DNA from: Ramlibacter sp.
GTDB lineage: Bacteria; Pseudomonadota; Gammaproteobacteria; Burkholderiales; Burkholderiaceae_C
NCBI RefSeq assembly: GCF_028291745.1
Contig: NZ_JAQGNQ010000061.1
Coordinates: forward strand, 1 to 38,094
Length of the DNA stretch: 38,094 nucleotides
Reading direction: 5' to 3'
A program made the position numbers and the translations under genes. Every line of letters begins with the position of its first letter. Position 1 is the stretch's first letter. The notes beneath the pieces are model-generated. The model was not told the origin of the DNA. It made no database searches and saw only the letters and a list, made by a program, of their open reading frames with translations. Below, one piece after another: positions 25,943 through 35,447 of this stretch.

Positions 25943-26727
25943 TCGCGAAAGCGCGCGTTCTCTTGCTGGCACTGGCCTTTGCCGCCGCTGCGGCCTCGGC
26001 CCAGCCCGCGTGCGACAAGCCGGTGTACCTGACCCTCGATACCGGCCACATGGGCGTGGCCAACTACATCGCGGAAGTCCTGAACCGCCAGCACGTGCTG
26101 GTGACTTTCTTTGCCGCCAACGAGAAGACCAAGGAAGGCGACGGCAGCCTCGGCACTTACTGGGCGCCGTGGTGGAAGGCGCGCGCGGCCGAAGGGCACG
26201 ACTTCGCCTCCCACACCTTCGACCACACCTATTGGCGCGCCGACCTGGCCGGAGAGCCGCCGCGATTTCGCGTCCGCCCTTCGGCCGGCCCGAACGCCGG
26301 CAAGGATGAGGTCTGGACCGCGCAGGAATATTGCGCGGAGATCGCGCGTTCCGAGCGCCGGCTGCAGGAAATCACCGGCAAGAAGCCCCTACCGCTGTAT
26401 CGTGCTCCGGGAGGGAAGACGTCTCCGCGGCTGCTGGCGGTAGCCAAGTCCTGCGGTTACGCGCACGTGGGCTGGCCGCCTGCCGGTTTTCTCGGTGACG
26501 AACTGCCCAGCGAAGTCGCAAGCAACGATCAACTAATGCAGAAGGCCTTGCGCAATATCCGCAAGGGGGACATTCTTGTGGCACATCTCGGGATCTGGTC
26601 GCGCAAGGATCCCTGGGCTCCGGCGGTGCTGGAGCCGCTGATCGTCGGGCTCAAGGCCAAGGGTTTCTGCTTCGCGACCTTGCGGGAACATCCGGATTAC
26701 AGGGATTGGATAGCGGGCGCGAAATGA
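25939..26727 (+). CDS. Exported polysaccharide deacetylase-like protein (NodB/CE4 fold)
   Basis: The 262-residue protein has a signal peptide (residues 1 to about 21, ending ASAQ) and a CE4-type domain. Motif 1 reads TLDTGH (32-37) instead of TFDDG, so the first Asp (Asp34) is kept but the usual metal-binding second Asp is Thr. Motif 2, SHTFDHT, keeps His92 and His96. RAPGG (155-159) and the C-terminal LVAHLG with His216 match motifs 3 and 5. It probably hydrolyses N- or O-acetyl groups on an envelope polymer, but the altered motif makes activity uncertain. It overlaps both neighbours by four bases (ATGA). Confidence 0.83.
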   Translation: MIAKARVLLLALAFAAAAASAQPACDKPVYLTLDTGHMGVANYIAEVLNRQHVLVTFFAANEKTKEGDGSLGTYWAPWWKARAAEGHDFASHTFDHTYWRADLAGEPPRFRVRPSAGPNAGKDEVWTAQEYCAEIARSERRLQEITGKKPLPLYRAPGGKTSPRLLAVAKSCGYAHVGWPPAGFLGDELPSEVASNDQLMQKALRNIRKGDILVAHLGIWSRKDPWAPAVLEPLIVGLKAKGFCFATLREHPDYRDWIAGAK

Positions 26728-27716
26728 TCAACATGCAATGGATCGTGGACCTGTTTGAAGGGGCGCAGGACGGCCTCTTCGAGATGGCCGTCCAGCCCAT
26801 TCTTTACTCCTTCGGACTCGGCAGTTTCCTGGAGGACGGCTACCGGGCCACGGGGTGGCTGCTGGTCGGCCTGATCCAGATCGTCGCGCTGCTCGCCATC
26901 ATCGGCCCGCTGCAACGCTGGCGGCCGGTCGAGGACAGGCGCGATCCGGCGGCGGTGCGCACCGACGTTCTCTACACGCTGCTGCACCGGCTGGGCATCT
27001 TCCGCGTCGCGCTGTTCTTCAGCGTCGAGCCGCTGTTCGACCAGATCTTCGGCTGGTTGCGGGTGCTCGGCATCGGCACGGTGCACATCGACCAGCTGAT
27101 GTTGGGGGCCAGCCTGCATCCGGTCGTCAGCGCCGCCATCTACCTGGTGGTCTTCGATTTCTTCGACTACTGGATCCATCGCGGCCAGCATGCCTTCAAC
27201 TGGTGGTGGAACCTGCATTCGCTGCACCATTCGCAGCGCCACCTGACGATGTGGAGCGACAACCGCAACCACCTGCTCGACGACCTGATCCGCGACAGCC
27301 TGATGGTGATCGTGGGGCAGCTGATAGGCGTCGGCCCGGGCCAGTTCGTCGTCATCGTCGCCATCACCCAGTTGAGTGAAAGCCTGCAGCATGCCAACGT
27401 GCGCATGCACTTTGGCATGCTCGGCGAGCGCCTGTGGATCAGCCCGCGTTTCCACCGTCTGCACCACAGCATCGGCGTGGGCCACGAGACCTCGGCCGAT
27501 GGCCAGCTGCTGGAATACGGCCGCAGCCCCGCGCTGGGCGGCCACAACTTCGGCGTGCTGCTGCCCTGGTGGGACATGATCTTCGGCACCGCCAGCTTCC
27601 AGGCACGCTACGACCCCACCGGCATCCGCGACCAGGTCGAACGCGGCCGCGAATACGGTCGCGGCTTCTTCGCGCAGCAGTGGCTGGGCCTCCTGCGCCT
27701 GGTGGGTCGCGCCTGA
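26724..27716 (+). CDS. Membrane fatty acid hydroxylase / sterol desaturase family protein
   Basis: The 330-residue protein has about four membrane segments (near 44-62, 92-108, 133-150 and 195-215) and three histidine clusters: HRGQH (152-156), HSLHHSQRH (165-173) and HRLHHSIGVGH (244-254). Together they form the di-iron site of the fatty acid hydroxylase superfamily. It should hydroxylate or desaturate a membrane lipid; the substrate is unknown. The ATG at 26724 overlaps the deacetylase stop, with a second ATG at 26733 as an alternative. It ends the coupled group begun by rsuA. Confidence 0.88.
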   Translation: MINMQWIVDLFEGAQDGLFEMAVQPILYSFGLGSFLEDGYRATGWLLVGLIQIVALLAIIGPLQRWRPVEDRRDPAAVRTDVLYTLLHRLGIFRVALFFSVEPLFDQIFGWLRVLGIGTVHIDQLMLGASLHPVVSAAIYLVVFDFFDYWIHRGQHAFNWWWNLHSLHHSQRHLTMWSDNRNHLLDDLIRDSLMVIVGQLIGVGPGQFVVIVAITQLSESLQHANVRMHFGMLGERLWISPRFHRLHHSIGVGHETSADGQLLEYGRSPALGGHNFGVLLPWWDMIFGTASFQARYDPTGIRDQVERGREYGRGFFAQQWLGLLRLVGRA

Positions 27717-27776
27717 CGCGCATTCGCAGGGACCGGGGCGCGGCGCTGGGCCAGCGACGCTGAGATCCCGGCCCGC

Positions 27777-28610
27777 ATGTCCCTCCTGCTCGATTCGTTC
27801 TGGCGCGCCGTCGCCTACTGCCTGCACCCCCGCGTCATCGGGCTGTCGCTATTGCCTTTGCTGGCCATGATTGCGCTGGCTGCCGGCCTGGGCTATTTCT
27901 TCTGGGACAACGCGGTCAACACCGTGTTCATGTGGCTCGAGTCGACCGCTTGGCTGGCCAGCCTCGCGCACTGGCTGCAGGACATCGGCATGGGCAGCCT
28001 GAAGAACGTGCTGGCGCCGCTGCTGGTGATCTTTGCCATCACCCCTTTGCTCGTCGTGCTGGTGCTGTTTTTCGTGGCGGTGCTGATGACGCCGGCCCTG
28101 GTCAAGCTGGTGGGCCGCAGGCGCTTCCCGGACCTGGAACGCAAGCGTGGCGCCTCCTTCCTGCACAGCGCCCTGTGGTCTCTGGGCTCCACCTTGGTCG
28201 CCATGGTGGCGCTGCTGGTCTCGGTGCCGCTGTGGCTGATTCCGCCGCTGATCCTGGTGCTGCCACCCCTGATCTGGGGCTGGCTGACCTACCGTGTCAT
28301 GACCTTCGATGCGCTGTCGGAGCACGCCAGCGGCGAAGAGCGGCGCCTGGTCTTCCAGGGCCACCGCCACCGGCTGCTGGTGATGGGCATCGCCACCGGC
28401 TACCTGGGCGCGGCGCCCAGCGTGGTGTGGGCCTCGGGCGCGATGTTCGCCGTGGCCTTCCCGATCCTGATCCCGGTGGCGATCTGGATCTACACGCTGG
28501 TGTTTGCCTTCTCGTCGCTCTGGTTCACGCACTACTGCCTGGCGGCGCTGCAGCAGTTGCGTGGTGCCCCGGCGGACGCGCCGCCGGAGCCCGCACTCAT
28601 TCCAGGCTGA
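27777..28610 (+). CDS. EI24 domain-containing (CysZ-like) inner membrane protein
   Basis: The 277-residue hydrophobic protein has about six membrane segments. [20 protein letters not shown] at the N-terminus and [20 protein letters not shown] late in the protein fit the EI24/CysZ family, whose E. coli member takes up sulfate. The match is general, and no cys genes are nearby. It begins 60 bases after the hydroxylase. Its last 14 bases overlap the end of gmd on the opposite strand, leaving no room for a terminator between them. Confidence 0.8.
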   Translation: MSLLLDSFWRAVAYCLHPRVIGLSLLPLLAMIALAAGLGYFFWDNAVNTVFMWLESTAWLASLAHWLQDIGMGSLKNVLAPLLVIFAITPLLVVLVLFFVAVLMTPALVKLVGRRRFPDLERKRGASFLHSALWSLGSTLVAMVALLVSVPLWLIPPLILVLPPLIWGWLTYRVMTFDALSEHASGEERRLVFQGHRHRLLVMGIATGYLGAAPSVVWASGAMFAVAFPILIPVAIWIYTLVFAFSSLWFTHYCLAALQQLRGAPADAPPEPALIPG

Positions 28611-29718
28611 CGCTGATCTTGTAGCCGTGCTTTTGCAGCAGGGCGTGGCGGCGTGCTTCGTCCAGGTCGGCTGCCACCATCTCGCGGCACATCTCCTGCA
28701 CCGTGATCTCGGGCACCCAGCCCAGCTTGGCCTTGGCCTTGGACGGGTCGCCCAGCAGCGTCTCCACTTCGGTCGGGCGGAAGTAGCGCGGGTCGATGCG
28801 CACCACCACCTGTCCGGGCTTCAGGGCCGGGGCCATGTCGCCTTCGACGCTCATCACCACGCCGACCTCGGAGGTGCCCTTGCCCTCGAAGCGCAGCCGC
28901 ACGCCGAGTTCCTGCGCGCTCCACTCGATGAACTGGCGCACGCTGTACTGCACGCCGGTGGCGATCACGAAGTCCTCGGGCTGCTCCTGCTGCAGCATCA
29001 GCCACTGCATGCGCACGTAGTCCTTGGCGTGTCCCCAGTCGCGTAACGCGTCCATGTTGCCCATGTACAGGCAGGTGTCGAGGCCTTGCGCAATGTTGGC
29101 GAGACCGCGGGTGATCTTGCGCGTGACGAAGGTCTCGCCGCGGCGCGGGCTCTCGTGGTTGAACAGGATGCCGTTGCACGCGTACATGCCATAGGCCTCG
29201 CGGTAGTTCACCGTGATCCAGTAGGCATAGAGCTTCGCCACCGCGTACGGGCTGCGCGGGTAGAAGGGGGTGGTCTCCTTCTGCGGGGTCTCCTGCACCA
29301 GGCCGTACAGCTCGGAAGTGGACGCCTGGTAGAAGCGCGTCTTCTGCTCCATCTTCAGGATGCGGATCGCCTCGAGGATGCGCAGCGTGCCGATCCCGTC
29401 GACGTCGGCCGTGTACTCGGGGCTGTCGAAACTGACCGCCACGTGGCTCATGGCGCCCAGGTTGTAGATCTCGTCCGGCTGCGTTTCCTGGATGATGCGG
29501 ATCAGGTTGCTGGTGTCCGACAGGTCGCCGTAATGCAGCTTGAAACGCTGATTCTCGATGTGCGGATCCTGGTAGATCGCGTCGACGCGCTGCGTGTTGA
29601 ACAGGCTGGCGCGGCGCTTGATGCCGTGGACCACATAGCCTTTTTCCAGCAGCAGCTCCGCCAGGTACGAACCGTCCTGGCCGGTGATGCCGGTGATGAG
29701 GGCTACTTTACGAGTCAT
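28597..29718 (-). CDS. gmd: GDP-mannose 4,6-dehydratase
   Basis: The 373-residue short-chain dehydrogenase converts GDP-D-mannose to GDP-4-keto-6-deoxy-D-mannose. [20 protein letters not shown] binds [17 protein letters not shown] and ASTSELYG follow, and [10 protein letters not shown] holds the catalytic Tyr and Lys. [16 protein letters not shown] is a clear Gmd signature. The start overlaps the fcl stop by four bases. It ends the manC-fcl-gmd operon and overlaps the EI24 gene tail to tail. Confidence 0.96.
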   Translation of the reverse strand: MTRKVALITGITGQDGSYLAELLLEKGYVVHGIKRRASLFNTQRVDAIYQDPHIENQRFKLHYGDLSDTSNLIRIIQETQPDEIYNLGAMSHVAVSFDSPEYTADVDGIGTLRILEAIRILKMEQKTRFYQASTSELYGLVQETPQKETTPFYPRSPYAVAKLYAYWITVNYREAYGMYACNGILFNHESPRRGETFVTRKITRGLANIAQGLDTCLYMGNMDALRDWGHAKDYVRMQWLMLQQEQPEDFVIATGVQYSVRQFIEWSAQELGVRLRFEGKGTSEVGVVMSVEGDMAPALKPGQVVVRIDPRYFRPTEVETLLGDPSKAKAKLGWVPEITVQEMCREMVAADLDEARRHALLQKHGYKISVSLE

Positions 29719-30686
29719 GCATGGTTCTCCAGGAAATCTTGGTACGCACCGGCCAGGCCGGTCTTCAGGTCGACGGAAGGGCTCCAGCCGAGGCTGCGCA
29801 GGCGGCTGCTGTCCATCAGCTTGCGGAAGGTGCCGTCCGGCTTGGAGGGATCGAAGCGGATGTCGCCCTCGTAGCCGACCACCTGCGCGATCGTGTGCGC
29901 CAGGTCGGTGATGGTGAGGTCCTCGCCGTAGCCCACGTTGATGTGGCTCAGCATGGGCTGGGTCTGCTGGTCGTAGACGGCCTGGTCCAGGTTCATCACG
30001 TGCACGCTGGCCGCGGCCATGTCGTCGACGTACAGGAACTCGCGAAACGGCTTGCCCGTGCCCCAGATCGTGACGACCGGCGCCTTGCCGGCCTTGGCCT
30101 CGTGGAAGCGGCGGATCAGCGCCGGCACCACGTGCGAGTTCTCGGGGTGGTAGTTGTCGCCGGGCCCGTACAGGTTGGTCGGCATCACGGAGCGGTAATC
30201 GACGCCGTGGCTGGCACCGTACTGGCGGTTGTAGCTCTCGCACAGCTTGATGCCCGCGATCTTGGCGATCGCGTACGGCTCGTTGGTGGACTCCAGCGTG
30301 CCCGTGAGCAGCGCGTCTTCGCGCATCGGCTGCTGCACCGCCTTGGGATAGATGCAGCTGGAGCCGAGGAACAGCAGCTTGCGCACGCCGCTGCCGAAGG
30401 CGGAGTTGATCACGTTGGCCTGCACCATCAGGTTCACGTAGATGAATTCGGCTGGATAGGTGTTGTTGGCGTGGATGCCGCCGACCTTCGCCGCTGCGAG
30501 ATAGACCTCGTCGGGGCGCTCGGCCGCGAAGAAAGCCTGCACCGCGGCCTGGTCGGTGAGATCCAGCTCGCTATGCGTGCGGGTCACGATGCTATCGCGC
30601 GGCTGGCCCTGGGCGAGCAGGTGGCGCACGATGGCGCTGCCCACCATGCCGCGGTGTCCCGCGACGTAGATCTTCGATGCTTTCAA
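29715..30686 (-). CDS. fcl: GDP-L-fucose synthase
   Basis: The 323-residue epimerase/reductase turns GDP-4-keto-6-deoxymannose into GDP-L-fucose. [12 protein letters not shown] is the NADPH loop, [12 protein letters not shown] and GSSCIYP are family signatures, and YAIAKIAG carries the active-site Tyr and Lys. The ATG lies 13 bases after the manC stop. GDP-L-fucose would supply O-antigen, capsule or exopolysaccharide synthesis. No glycosyltransferase is present in the window. Confidence 0.96.
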   Translation of the reverse strand: MKASKIYVAGHRGMVGSAIVRHLLAQGQPRDSIVTRTHSELDLTDQAAVQAFFAAERPDEVYLAAAKVGGIHANNTYPAEFIYVNLMVQANVINSAFGSGVRKLLFLGSSCIYPKAVQQPMREDALLTGTLESTNEPYAIAKIAGIKLCESYNRQYGASHGVDYRSVMPTNLYGPGDNYHPENSHVVPALIRRFHEAKAGKAPVVTIWGTGKPFREFLYVDDMAAASVHVMNLDQAVYDQQTQPMLSHINVGYGEDLTITDLAHTIAQVVGYEGDIRFDPSKPDGTFRKLMDSSRLRSLGWSPSVDLKTGLAGAYQDFLENHA

Positions 30687-30699
30687 GCAAAACTCCGGG

Positions 30700-32121
30700 T
30701 CAAGTGGCGCGGCCGTAGGTGTCCTCGAGGCGGACGATGTCGTCTTCGCCCAGATAGCTGCCGGACTGCACTTCGATCATCTCCAGCTCCATCTTGCCGG
30801 GGTTGTGCAGCCGGTGCACTTCGCCGATGGGGATGTAGGTGGACTGATTCTCGCTCAGGAGAAAGGTCTCCTTGCCGCAGGTGACTTCGGCGGTGCCCTT
30901 GACGACGATCCAGTGCTCGGCGCGGTGATGGTGCTTTTGCAGGCTCAGCGACGCGTTCGGCTTGACGCCGATGCGCTTGACTTGGAAGCGCTCGCCCATG
31001 TCGATGCTGTCGTACCAGCCCCAGGGCCGAGCCACGCGACGGTGGGCCACGGCCTGCACGGTGTTGCTCTGCTCCAGGCGCGCGACCACCTCCTTGACCT
31101 GTTCGGCGGAGTCGCGGTGCGCCACCAGCAGGGCATCGGGCGTATCGATGATCAGCAGGTCGTGCGTGCCCAGCGCCACCACCGGGCGGTGCGGGGCGTG
31201 GATGAAGGTATTGGTCGCCTTGTGCGTGATGCCGCGGCCGTGCACGCGGTTGCCCTGGGCATCGGGTTCGGCGAGATCGGCCACCGCGTTCCAGCTGCCC
31301 ACGTCGCTCCACTGGCCCTGGAAGGGCACCACGCAGACGTCCTGGTGGTGCTCCATCACGGCGTAATCGATGCTCTGCGAGCGGCACGCCTCGAACGCCA
31401 GGCGCTCGGGCCGCAAGAAGAAGGTCTCGGCGTCACCGGTGGCGCGCTCGCTGCGCGAACCCTGCATGGCTTCCTGGCAGGACTGCAGGATGTCTGCGGC
31501 ATGGAGCTTCAGGGCCTGGAGCAGGGTGGCTGCGGTCGTGAGGAAGATGCCGGCGTTCCACAGCACGTGGCCTTGCAGCAGCAGTTGCTGCGCGCGCTGC
31601 GCATCGGGCTTTTCGATGAACTGCTGCACCTGGCGGCTGCCGTCGCTGCGCGCATCGCCTTCAGCGATGTAGCCGTAGGCGGTGCTGGGAAAAGAGGGCA
31701 CCACGCCGAAGGTGACGATGGCACCGGCCCGCGCTGCCGCGACGCCCTTGTGCACGGTCTCGGCGAAGCCGGCGGCATCCGGGATGTGGTGATCCGCGGG
31801 GCAGAACAGCAGCAGCTCGTCGGCGTCGGCCTTGAGCGCGGCCAGTGCCATCGCGGCGGCCGTGTTGCGGGCCGCCGGCTCGAGGAACACCGTGCCGCGA
31901 GCCTTGGCCGCGCGCAGCGTGTCGGCCACGAGGAAGCGATGGTCTTCCGCGGCGACGGCCATCACGCCAGGACCGAGCGGCGCCACCCGCTCCAGCGTGA
32001 GTTGCAGCAGGCTCTTGCCGCCGATCAACGGGACGAACTGCTTGGGAAAGCTCTTGCGGCTCAGGGGCCACAGGCGCGTTCCGGAGCCGCCGCACAGGAC
32101 GACCGGGGTAATGGAAATCAT
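30700..32121 (-). CDS. manC: Mannose-1-phosphate guanylyltransferase / mannose-6-phosphate isomerase
   Basis: The 473-residue bifunctional enzyme has an N-terminal nucleotidyltransferase domain (residues 1 to about 290) with [20 protein letters not shown] and FIEKPD. The C-terminal cupin-type isomerase domain (about 350-473) includes RPWGWYDSI and [18 protein letters not shown]. It makes GDP-mannose for Gmd. The ATG at 32121 follows GGAAAGAAG; the open frame 78 bases upstream is not family-like. The operon promoter should lie in the roughly 200-base gap shared with cinA, but I cannot place it with confidence. Confidence 0.95.
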   Translation of the reverse strand: MISITPVVLCGGSGTRLWPLSRKSFPKQFVPLIGGKSLLQLTLERVAPLGPGVMAVAAEDHRFLVADTLRAAKARGTVFLEPAARNTAAAMALAALKADADELLLFCPADHHIPDAAGFAETVHKGVAAARAGAIVTFGVVPSFPSTAYGYIAEGDARSDGSRQVQQFIEKPDAQRAQQLLLQGHVLWNAGIFLTTAATLLQALKLHAADILQSCQEAMQGSRSERATGDAETFFLRPERLAFEACRSQSIDYAVMEHHQDVCVVPFQGQWSDVGSWNAVADLAEPDAQGNRVHGRGITHKATNTFIHAPHRPVVALGTHDLLIIDTPDALLVAHRDSAEQVKEVVARLEQSNTVQAVAHRRVARPWGWYDSIDMGERFQVKRIGVKPNASLSLQKHHHRAEHWIVVKGTAEVTCGKETFLLSENQSTYIPIGEVHRLHNPGKMELEMIEVQSGSYLGEDDIVRLEDTYGRAT

Positions 32122-32325
32122 GGCTTGCTTCTTTCCCTGCTTGCTTTTGTCGCGTCGATTATCGATCCGCCGTGGGAATTCTCCGACAAAGGGGATCACG
32201 TTTGGTTACGCCTACCTTGCAACCGGGATAAATGCACGGGCTGGTCGCGTCGCATTTCGGGCTGCATTGCTTAAGCAAAACACCGGCCTGAGCAGCGTCA
32301 CGCGCGACGCCGCTAGGATGCGGGC

Positions 32326-33138
32326 ATGACTGACCCCCGCCCTGACATCGGCCTGATCATCGTCGGCGACGAGATTCTTTCCGGCAAGCGCGCCGACAAG
32401 CACCTGCCCAAGCTGGTGGAACTGCTGGGCGCCCGCGGTCTGCAACTGGGATGGGCCGAGTACGTCGGCGACCAGCCGCAGCGCATCACCGCGACGCTGG
32501 AGCGAGCCTTTGCCAGCGGCGACATCGTCTTCTCCTGTGGCGGCATCGGCGCGACGCCGGACGATCACACCCGCCAATGCGCGGCCAAGGCGCTCGGGGT
32601 CGAGCTGGAACTGCACCCGCAGGCGGAGGCGCTGATCCGCGAGCGCATGCAGGACACGGCGCGCGAACAGGGCGTGACCTACGAGCCGGACCGCCCGGAC
32701 AACGTCCACCGGCTGAACATGGGCGTCTTTCCCAAGGGTGCCACGATCATCCCGAACCCGTACAACAAGATCCCCGGCTTCACCGTCGGCAGCGTGCACT
32801 TCGTCCCCGGCTTTCCCGTGATGGCCTGGCCGATGATGGAAAGCGTGCTGGACACCCGCTACAGCCATCTGTTCCAGCGCGGCGCCTACGTCGAGAAATC
32901 GGTGATCGTGTTCGGTTCCATGGAGGCCACGCTCACGCCGCTGATGGAGCAGGTGGAGCGCGAGCATCCCGAGGTGAAGGTCTTCAGCCTGCCCAGCGTC
33001 GACCATCCCACCTATGGCCGGCACATCGACCTCGGCGTGAAAGGCGCGCCGGACCAGGTCGACCCTGCCTACCGCACCTTGCTCGACGGACTCGCGCGCC
33101 TCAAGGTGCCGCTGGGCCCTGAACTGGTGCGAAGCTGA
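32326..33138 (+). CDS. CinA/MoaB-type molybdopterin-binding domain protein
   Basis: The 270-residue protein carries the MoCF-binding fold (residues about 8-175): IGLIIVGDEILSGKRADKHL at the start and SCGGIGATPDDHT in the middle, both typical of CinA N-terminal domains. It lacks the C-terminal nicotinamide-nucleotide amidase domain of full CinA. The C-terminal part, with YVEKSVIVFGSMEATL, matches the COG1058 stand-alone group. The precise function is unknown; a nucleotide pyrophosphatase role is possible by analogy. It is divergent from manC and ends just before the glnA control region. Confidence 0.85.
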   Translation: MTDPRPDIGLIIVGDEILSGKRADKHLPKLVELLGARGLQLGWAEYVGDQPQRITATLERAFASGDIVFSCGGIGATPDDHTRQCAAKALGVELELHPQAEALIRERMQDTAREQGVTYEPDRPDNVHRLNMGVFPKGATIIPNPYNKIPGFTVGSVHFVPGFPVMAWPMMESVLDTRYSHLFQRGAYVEKSVIVFGSMEATLTPLMEQVEREHPEVKVFSLPSVDHPTYGRHIDLGVKGAPDQVDPAYRTLLDGLARLKVPLGPELVRS

Positions 33139-33141
33139 GCT

Positions 33142-33156
33142 GCACCACCGCGGTGC
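33142..33156 (+). promoter_or_regulatory. Probable NtrC binding site 1 upstream of glnA
   Basis: GCACCA-CCG-CGGTGC is a near-perfect dyad with the form GCACCA-N3-TGGTGC known for NtrC sites. It starts four bases after the upstream stop codon and about 120 bases before the sigma-54 promoter, a normal enhancer position. Confidence 0.7.
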
Positions 33157-33168
33157 GAAGGGCTTTCT

Positions 33169-33183
33169 GCACCTTCGAGGTGC
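33169..33183 (+). promoter_or_regulatory. Probable NtrC binding site 2 upstream of glnA
   Basis: GCACCT-TCG-AGGTGC is a perfect inverted repeat of the same size as site 1. Its centre lies 27 bases downstream of the centre of site 1. Two such sites on one side of a sigma-54 promoter would let NtrC dimers oligomerise, as at enterobacterial glnA. Confidence 0.7.
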
Positions 33184-33276
33184 CGCCGTGACAGGGCTCG
33201 CAAGGCTGCCGTAGGGAAAACCGGGCCGGATGGCGGACAATCGCCCCGCCGCGCGGGATGCTGAATGCACCAGCTT

Positions 33277-33292
33277 TGGCACAGAACCTGCA
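33277..33292 (+). promoter_or_regulatory. Sigma-54 promoter of glnA
   Basis: TGGCAC-AGAAC-CTGCA matches the sigma-54 consensus TGGCAC-N5-TTGCA with one difference. The invariant GG (33278-33279) and GC (33290-33291) are exactly ten bases apart. Transcription would start near 33303, giving a leader of about 40 bases. The ntrB-ntrC pair downstream supplies the expected activator. Confidence 0.85.
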
Positions 33293-33342
33293 TCCCGTCC
33301 GCCGCACTTACCAACAATCAACCATCCCCCAGGAGAAACCTG

Positions 33343-34764
33343 ATGGCAGCAGCCAAGAGCGTCGCAGACGTCATGAAGATGGTGAAGGACAACGAGGTCA
33401 AGTTCGTTGACTTCCGCTTCACCGACACCCGTGGCAAGGAGCAGCACGTGACCGTGCCGGTCTCCCACTTCGACGAAGACAAGTTCAGCGCCGGCCATGC
33501 TTTCGACGGCTCGTCCATCGCCGGCTGGAAGGGCATCGAAGCCTCGGACATGCTGCTGATGCCGGACCCGAACACCGCCAACGTCGATCCCTTCTTCGAA
33601 GAGACGACGATGATCCTCACGTGCGACGTGCTGGAGCCGGGCGACGGCAAGGCCTACGACCGCGACCCCCGCTCGATCGCCAAGCGCGCCGAGGCCTACC
33701 TCAAGGCGTCCGGCTTCGGCGACACGGCCTTCTTCGGCCCCGAGCCCGAGTTCTTCATCTTCGACGACGTGCGCTGGTCTTCCGGCCCCAGCGGCTCCTT
33801 CGTCGAGATCGACGAGTACGAAGCGCCCTGGAACAGCGGCAAGAAGCTCGAGGGCGGCAACAAGGGCCACCGTCCCACCACCAAGGGCGGCTACTTCCCC
33901 GTGCCCCCGGTCGACAGCACGCAGGACATGCGCGCCGAGATGTCCCTGATCCTCGAGTCGCTGGGCATCCCGGTCGAAGTGTTCCACCACGAAGTGGCCG
34001 GCGCGGGCCAGAACGAGATCGGCACCCGCTTCAGCACGCTGGTGCAGCGCGCCGACTGGTCGCAGCTGCAGAAGTACGTGATCCACAACGTCGCCAATGC
34101 CTACGGCAAGACCGCGACCTTCATGCCCAAGCCCATCGTTGGCGACAACGGCTCCGGCATGCACGTGCACCAGTCCGTCTGGAAGGACGGCAAGAACCTG
34201 TTCGCCGGCGAAGGCTATGCCGGCCTGAGCGAGCTCGCGCTGTACTACATCGGCGGCATCATCAAGCACGCCCGTGCGCTGAACGCCATCACCAACCCCG
34301 GCACCAACAGCTACAAGCGCCTGGTGCCCGGCTTCGAGGCCCCGGTGAAGCTGGCGTACTCCGCCCGCAACCGTTCCGCGTCGATCCGCATTCCCTACGT
34401 GGCGAACCCCAAGGGCCGCCGCATCGAAGTGCGCTTCCCGGATCCCATGATGAACCCGTACATGGGCTTTGCGGCCATGCTGATGGCCGGCCTGGACGGC
34501 ATCGAGAACAAGATCCACCCGGGCGAAGCCGCAACCAAGGACCTGTACCACCTGCCGCCGGAAGAAGACGCGAAGATCCCGACCGTCTGCCACAGCCTGG
34601 ACCAGGCGCTGGAATACCTGGACCAGGACCGCTCGTTCCTGACCAAGGGCGGTGTGTTCACCGACACCATGATCGATGCCTACATCGAGCTGAAGATGCA
34701 GGAAGTCACGCGCTTTCGCATGACGACGCACCCGATCGAGTTCGACATGTACTACAGCCTGTAA
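33343..34764 (+). CDS. glnA: Glutamine synthetase type I
   Basis: The 473-residue enzyme makes glutamine from glutamate, ammonia and ATP as a dodecamer. [44 protein letters not shown] and [11 protein letters not shown] are GSI signatures. The tyrosine in DLYHLPPEE near residue 400 is the adenylylation site, so GlnE control is expected. The ATG at 33343 follows AGGAGAAACCTG; the longer open frame upstream covers the promoter. Expression should be nitrogen-controlled through the sigma-54 promoter and NtrC sites. A terminator lies just downstream. Confidence 0.97.
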   Translation: MAAAKSVADVMKMVKDNEVKFVDFRFTDTRGKEQHVTVPVSHFDEDKFSAGHAFDGSSIAGWKGIEASDMLLMPDPNTANVDPFFEETTMILTCDVLEPGDGKAYDRDPRSIAKRAEAYLKASGFGDTAFFGPEPEFFIFDDVRWSSGPSGSFVEIDEYEAPWNSGKKLEGGNKGHRPTTKGGYFPVPPVDSTQDMRAEMSLILESLGIPVEVFHHEVAGAGQNEIGTRFSTLVQRADWSQLQKYVIHNVANAYGKTATFMPKPIVGDNGSGMHVHQSVWKDGKNLFAGEGYAGLSELALYYIGGIIKHARALNAITNPGTNSYKRLVPGFEAPVKLAYSARNRSASIRIPYVANPKGRRIEVRFPDPMMNPYMGFAAMLMAGLDGIENKIHPGEAATKDLYHLPPEEDAKIPTVCHSLDQALEYLDQDRSFLTKGGVFTDTMIDAYIELKMQEVTRFRMTTHPIEFDMYYSL

Positions 34765-34783
34765 ACGGCTGGCAGGATGGAAC

Positions 34784-34817
34784 CGGAAAGGGCGACAAAA
34801 GTCGCCCTTTCCGTTTT
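34784..34817 (+). terminator. Intrinsic terminator after glnA
   Basis: CGGAAAGGGCGAC pairs perfectly with GTCGCCCTTTCCG around an AAAA loop, and TTTT follows. It starts 20 bases after the glnA stop, so ntrB-ntrC probably need readthrough or their own promoter. Confidence 0.92.
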
Positions 34818-34903
34818 GAATCAAGAGCTTAATTGGCAATCTGCAGAGATTGGGTCATACTGAAAGACCGTCCCCGTGCATCCCACGGATGCAGGAGAAC
34901 CCC

Positions 34904-35443
34904 ATGAAAAGCCGTAACGCCCTGATCCCCTTCGCCGTATTCGCTTGCGTTGCTGCCGCGAGTGCGCAGACCGTCATCTACCGCTGCGGCAACAGCTACA
35001 CCAACGACCGCGCCGAGGCGGCTGCCAAGAACTGCAAGGCCGTCGAGGGCGGCAACGTCACCATCGTGCGGGGCACCAAGCCCGCGGCGGGCGGCGGCAC
35101 CACCGTTGCCGCGGCCCCCAGGGTGGCACCGCGCGCGGGCGGCGAGCGCGTCGGCGCCGGTGACCAGAAGGCACGCGACAACGAGGCACGCGGCATCCTG
35201 GAGGCCGAACTGAAGAAGGCCGAGGCGCGCCAGGCGGAGCTCGAGAAGGACTACAACAACGGTGAGCCGGAGATGCTCGGGCCCGAGCACCGCAACCACC
35301 AGAAGTACCTCGATCGGGTGGCGGAAATGAAGGCCGCCATCGATCGCAACCAGCAAGACATCCAGGGCCTGCAGCGCGAGCTCGCACGCACCCCGAGCGC
35401 CAGCACCGCCAGCGCGGGCAGCAGCGGCAGCACCGCAAAATGA
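34904..35443 (+). CDS. Exported hypothetical protein with coiled-coil region
   Basis: The 179-residue protein has a signal peptide (MKSRNALIPF to ASA, cleavage near residue 21). The first part of the mature protein, TVIYRCGNSYTNDR, has two spaced cysteines and resembles the short DUF4124-like domains seen in betaproteobacterial periplasmic proteins. An Ala/Gly-rich linker and a charged helical segment (about 90-158, with AELKKAEARQAELEKDYN) suggest a coiled coil. Ser/Ala-rich residues end it. A GCAGGAG ribosome site precedes the ATG at 34904. The position between glnA and ntrB suggests a nitrogen-linked or simply neighbouring role; function is unknown. Confidence 0.8.
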   Translation: MKSRNALIPFAVFACVAAASAQTVIYRCGNSYTNDRAEAAAKNCKAVEGGNVTIVRGTKPAAGGGTTVAAAPRVAPRAGGERVGAGDQKARDNEARGILEAELKKAEARQAELEKDYNNGEPEMLGPEHRNHQKYLDRVAEMKAAIDRNQQDIQGLQRELARTPSASTASAGSSGSTAK

Positions 35444-35447
35444 GGGC

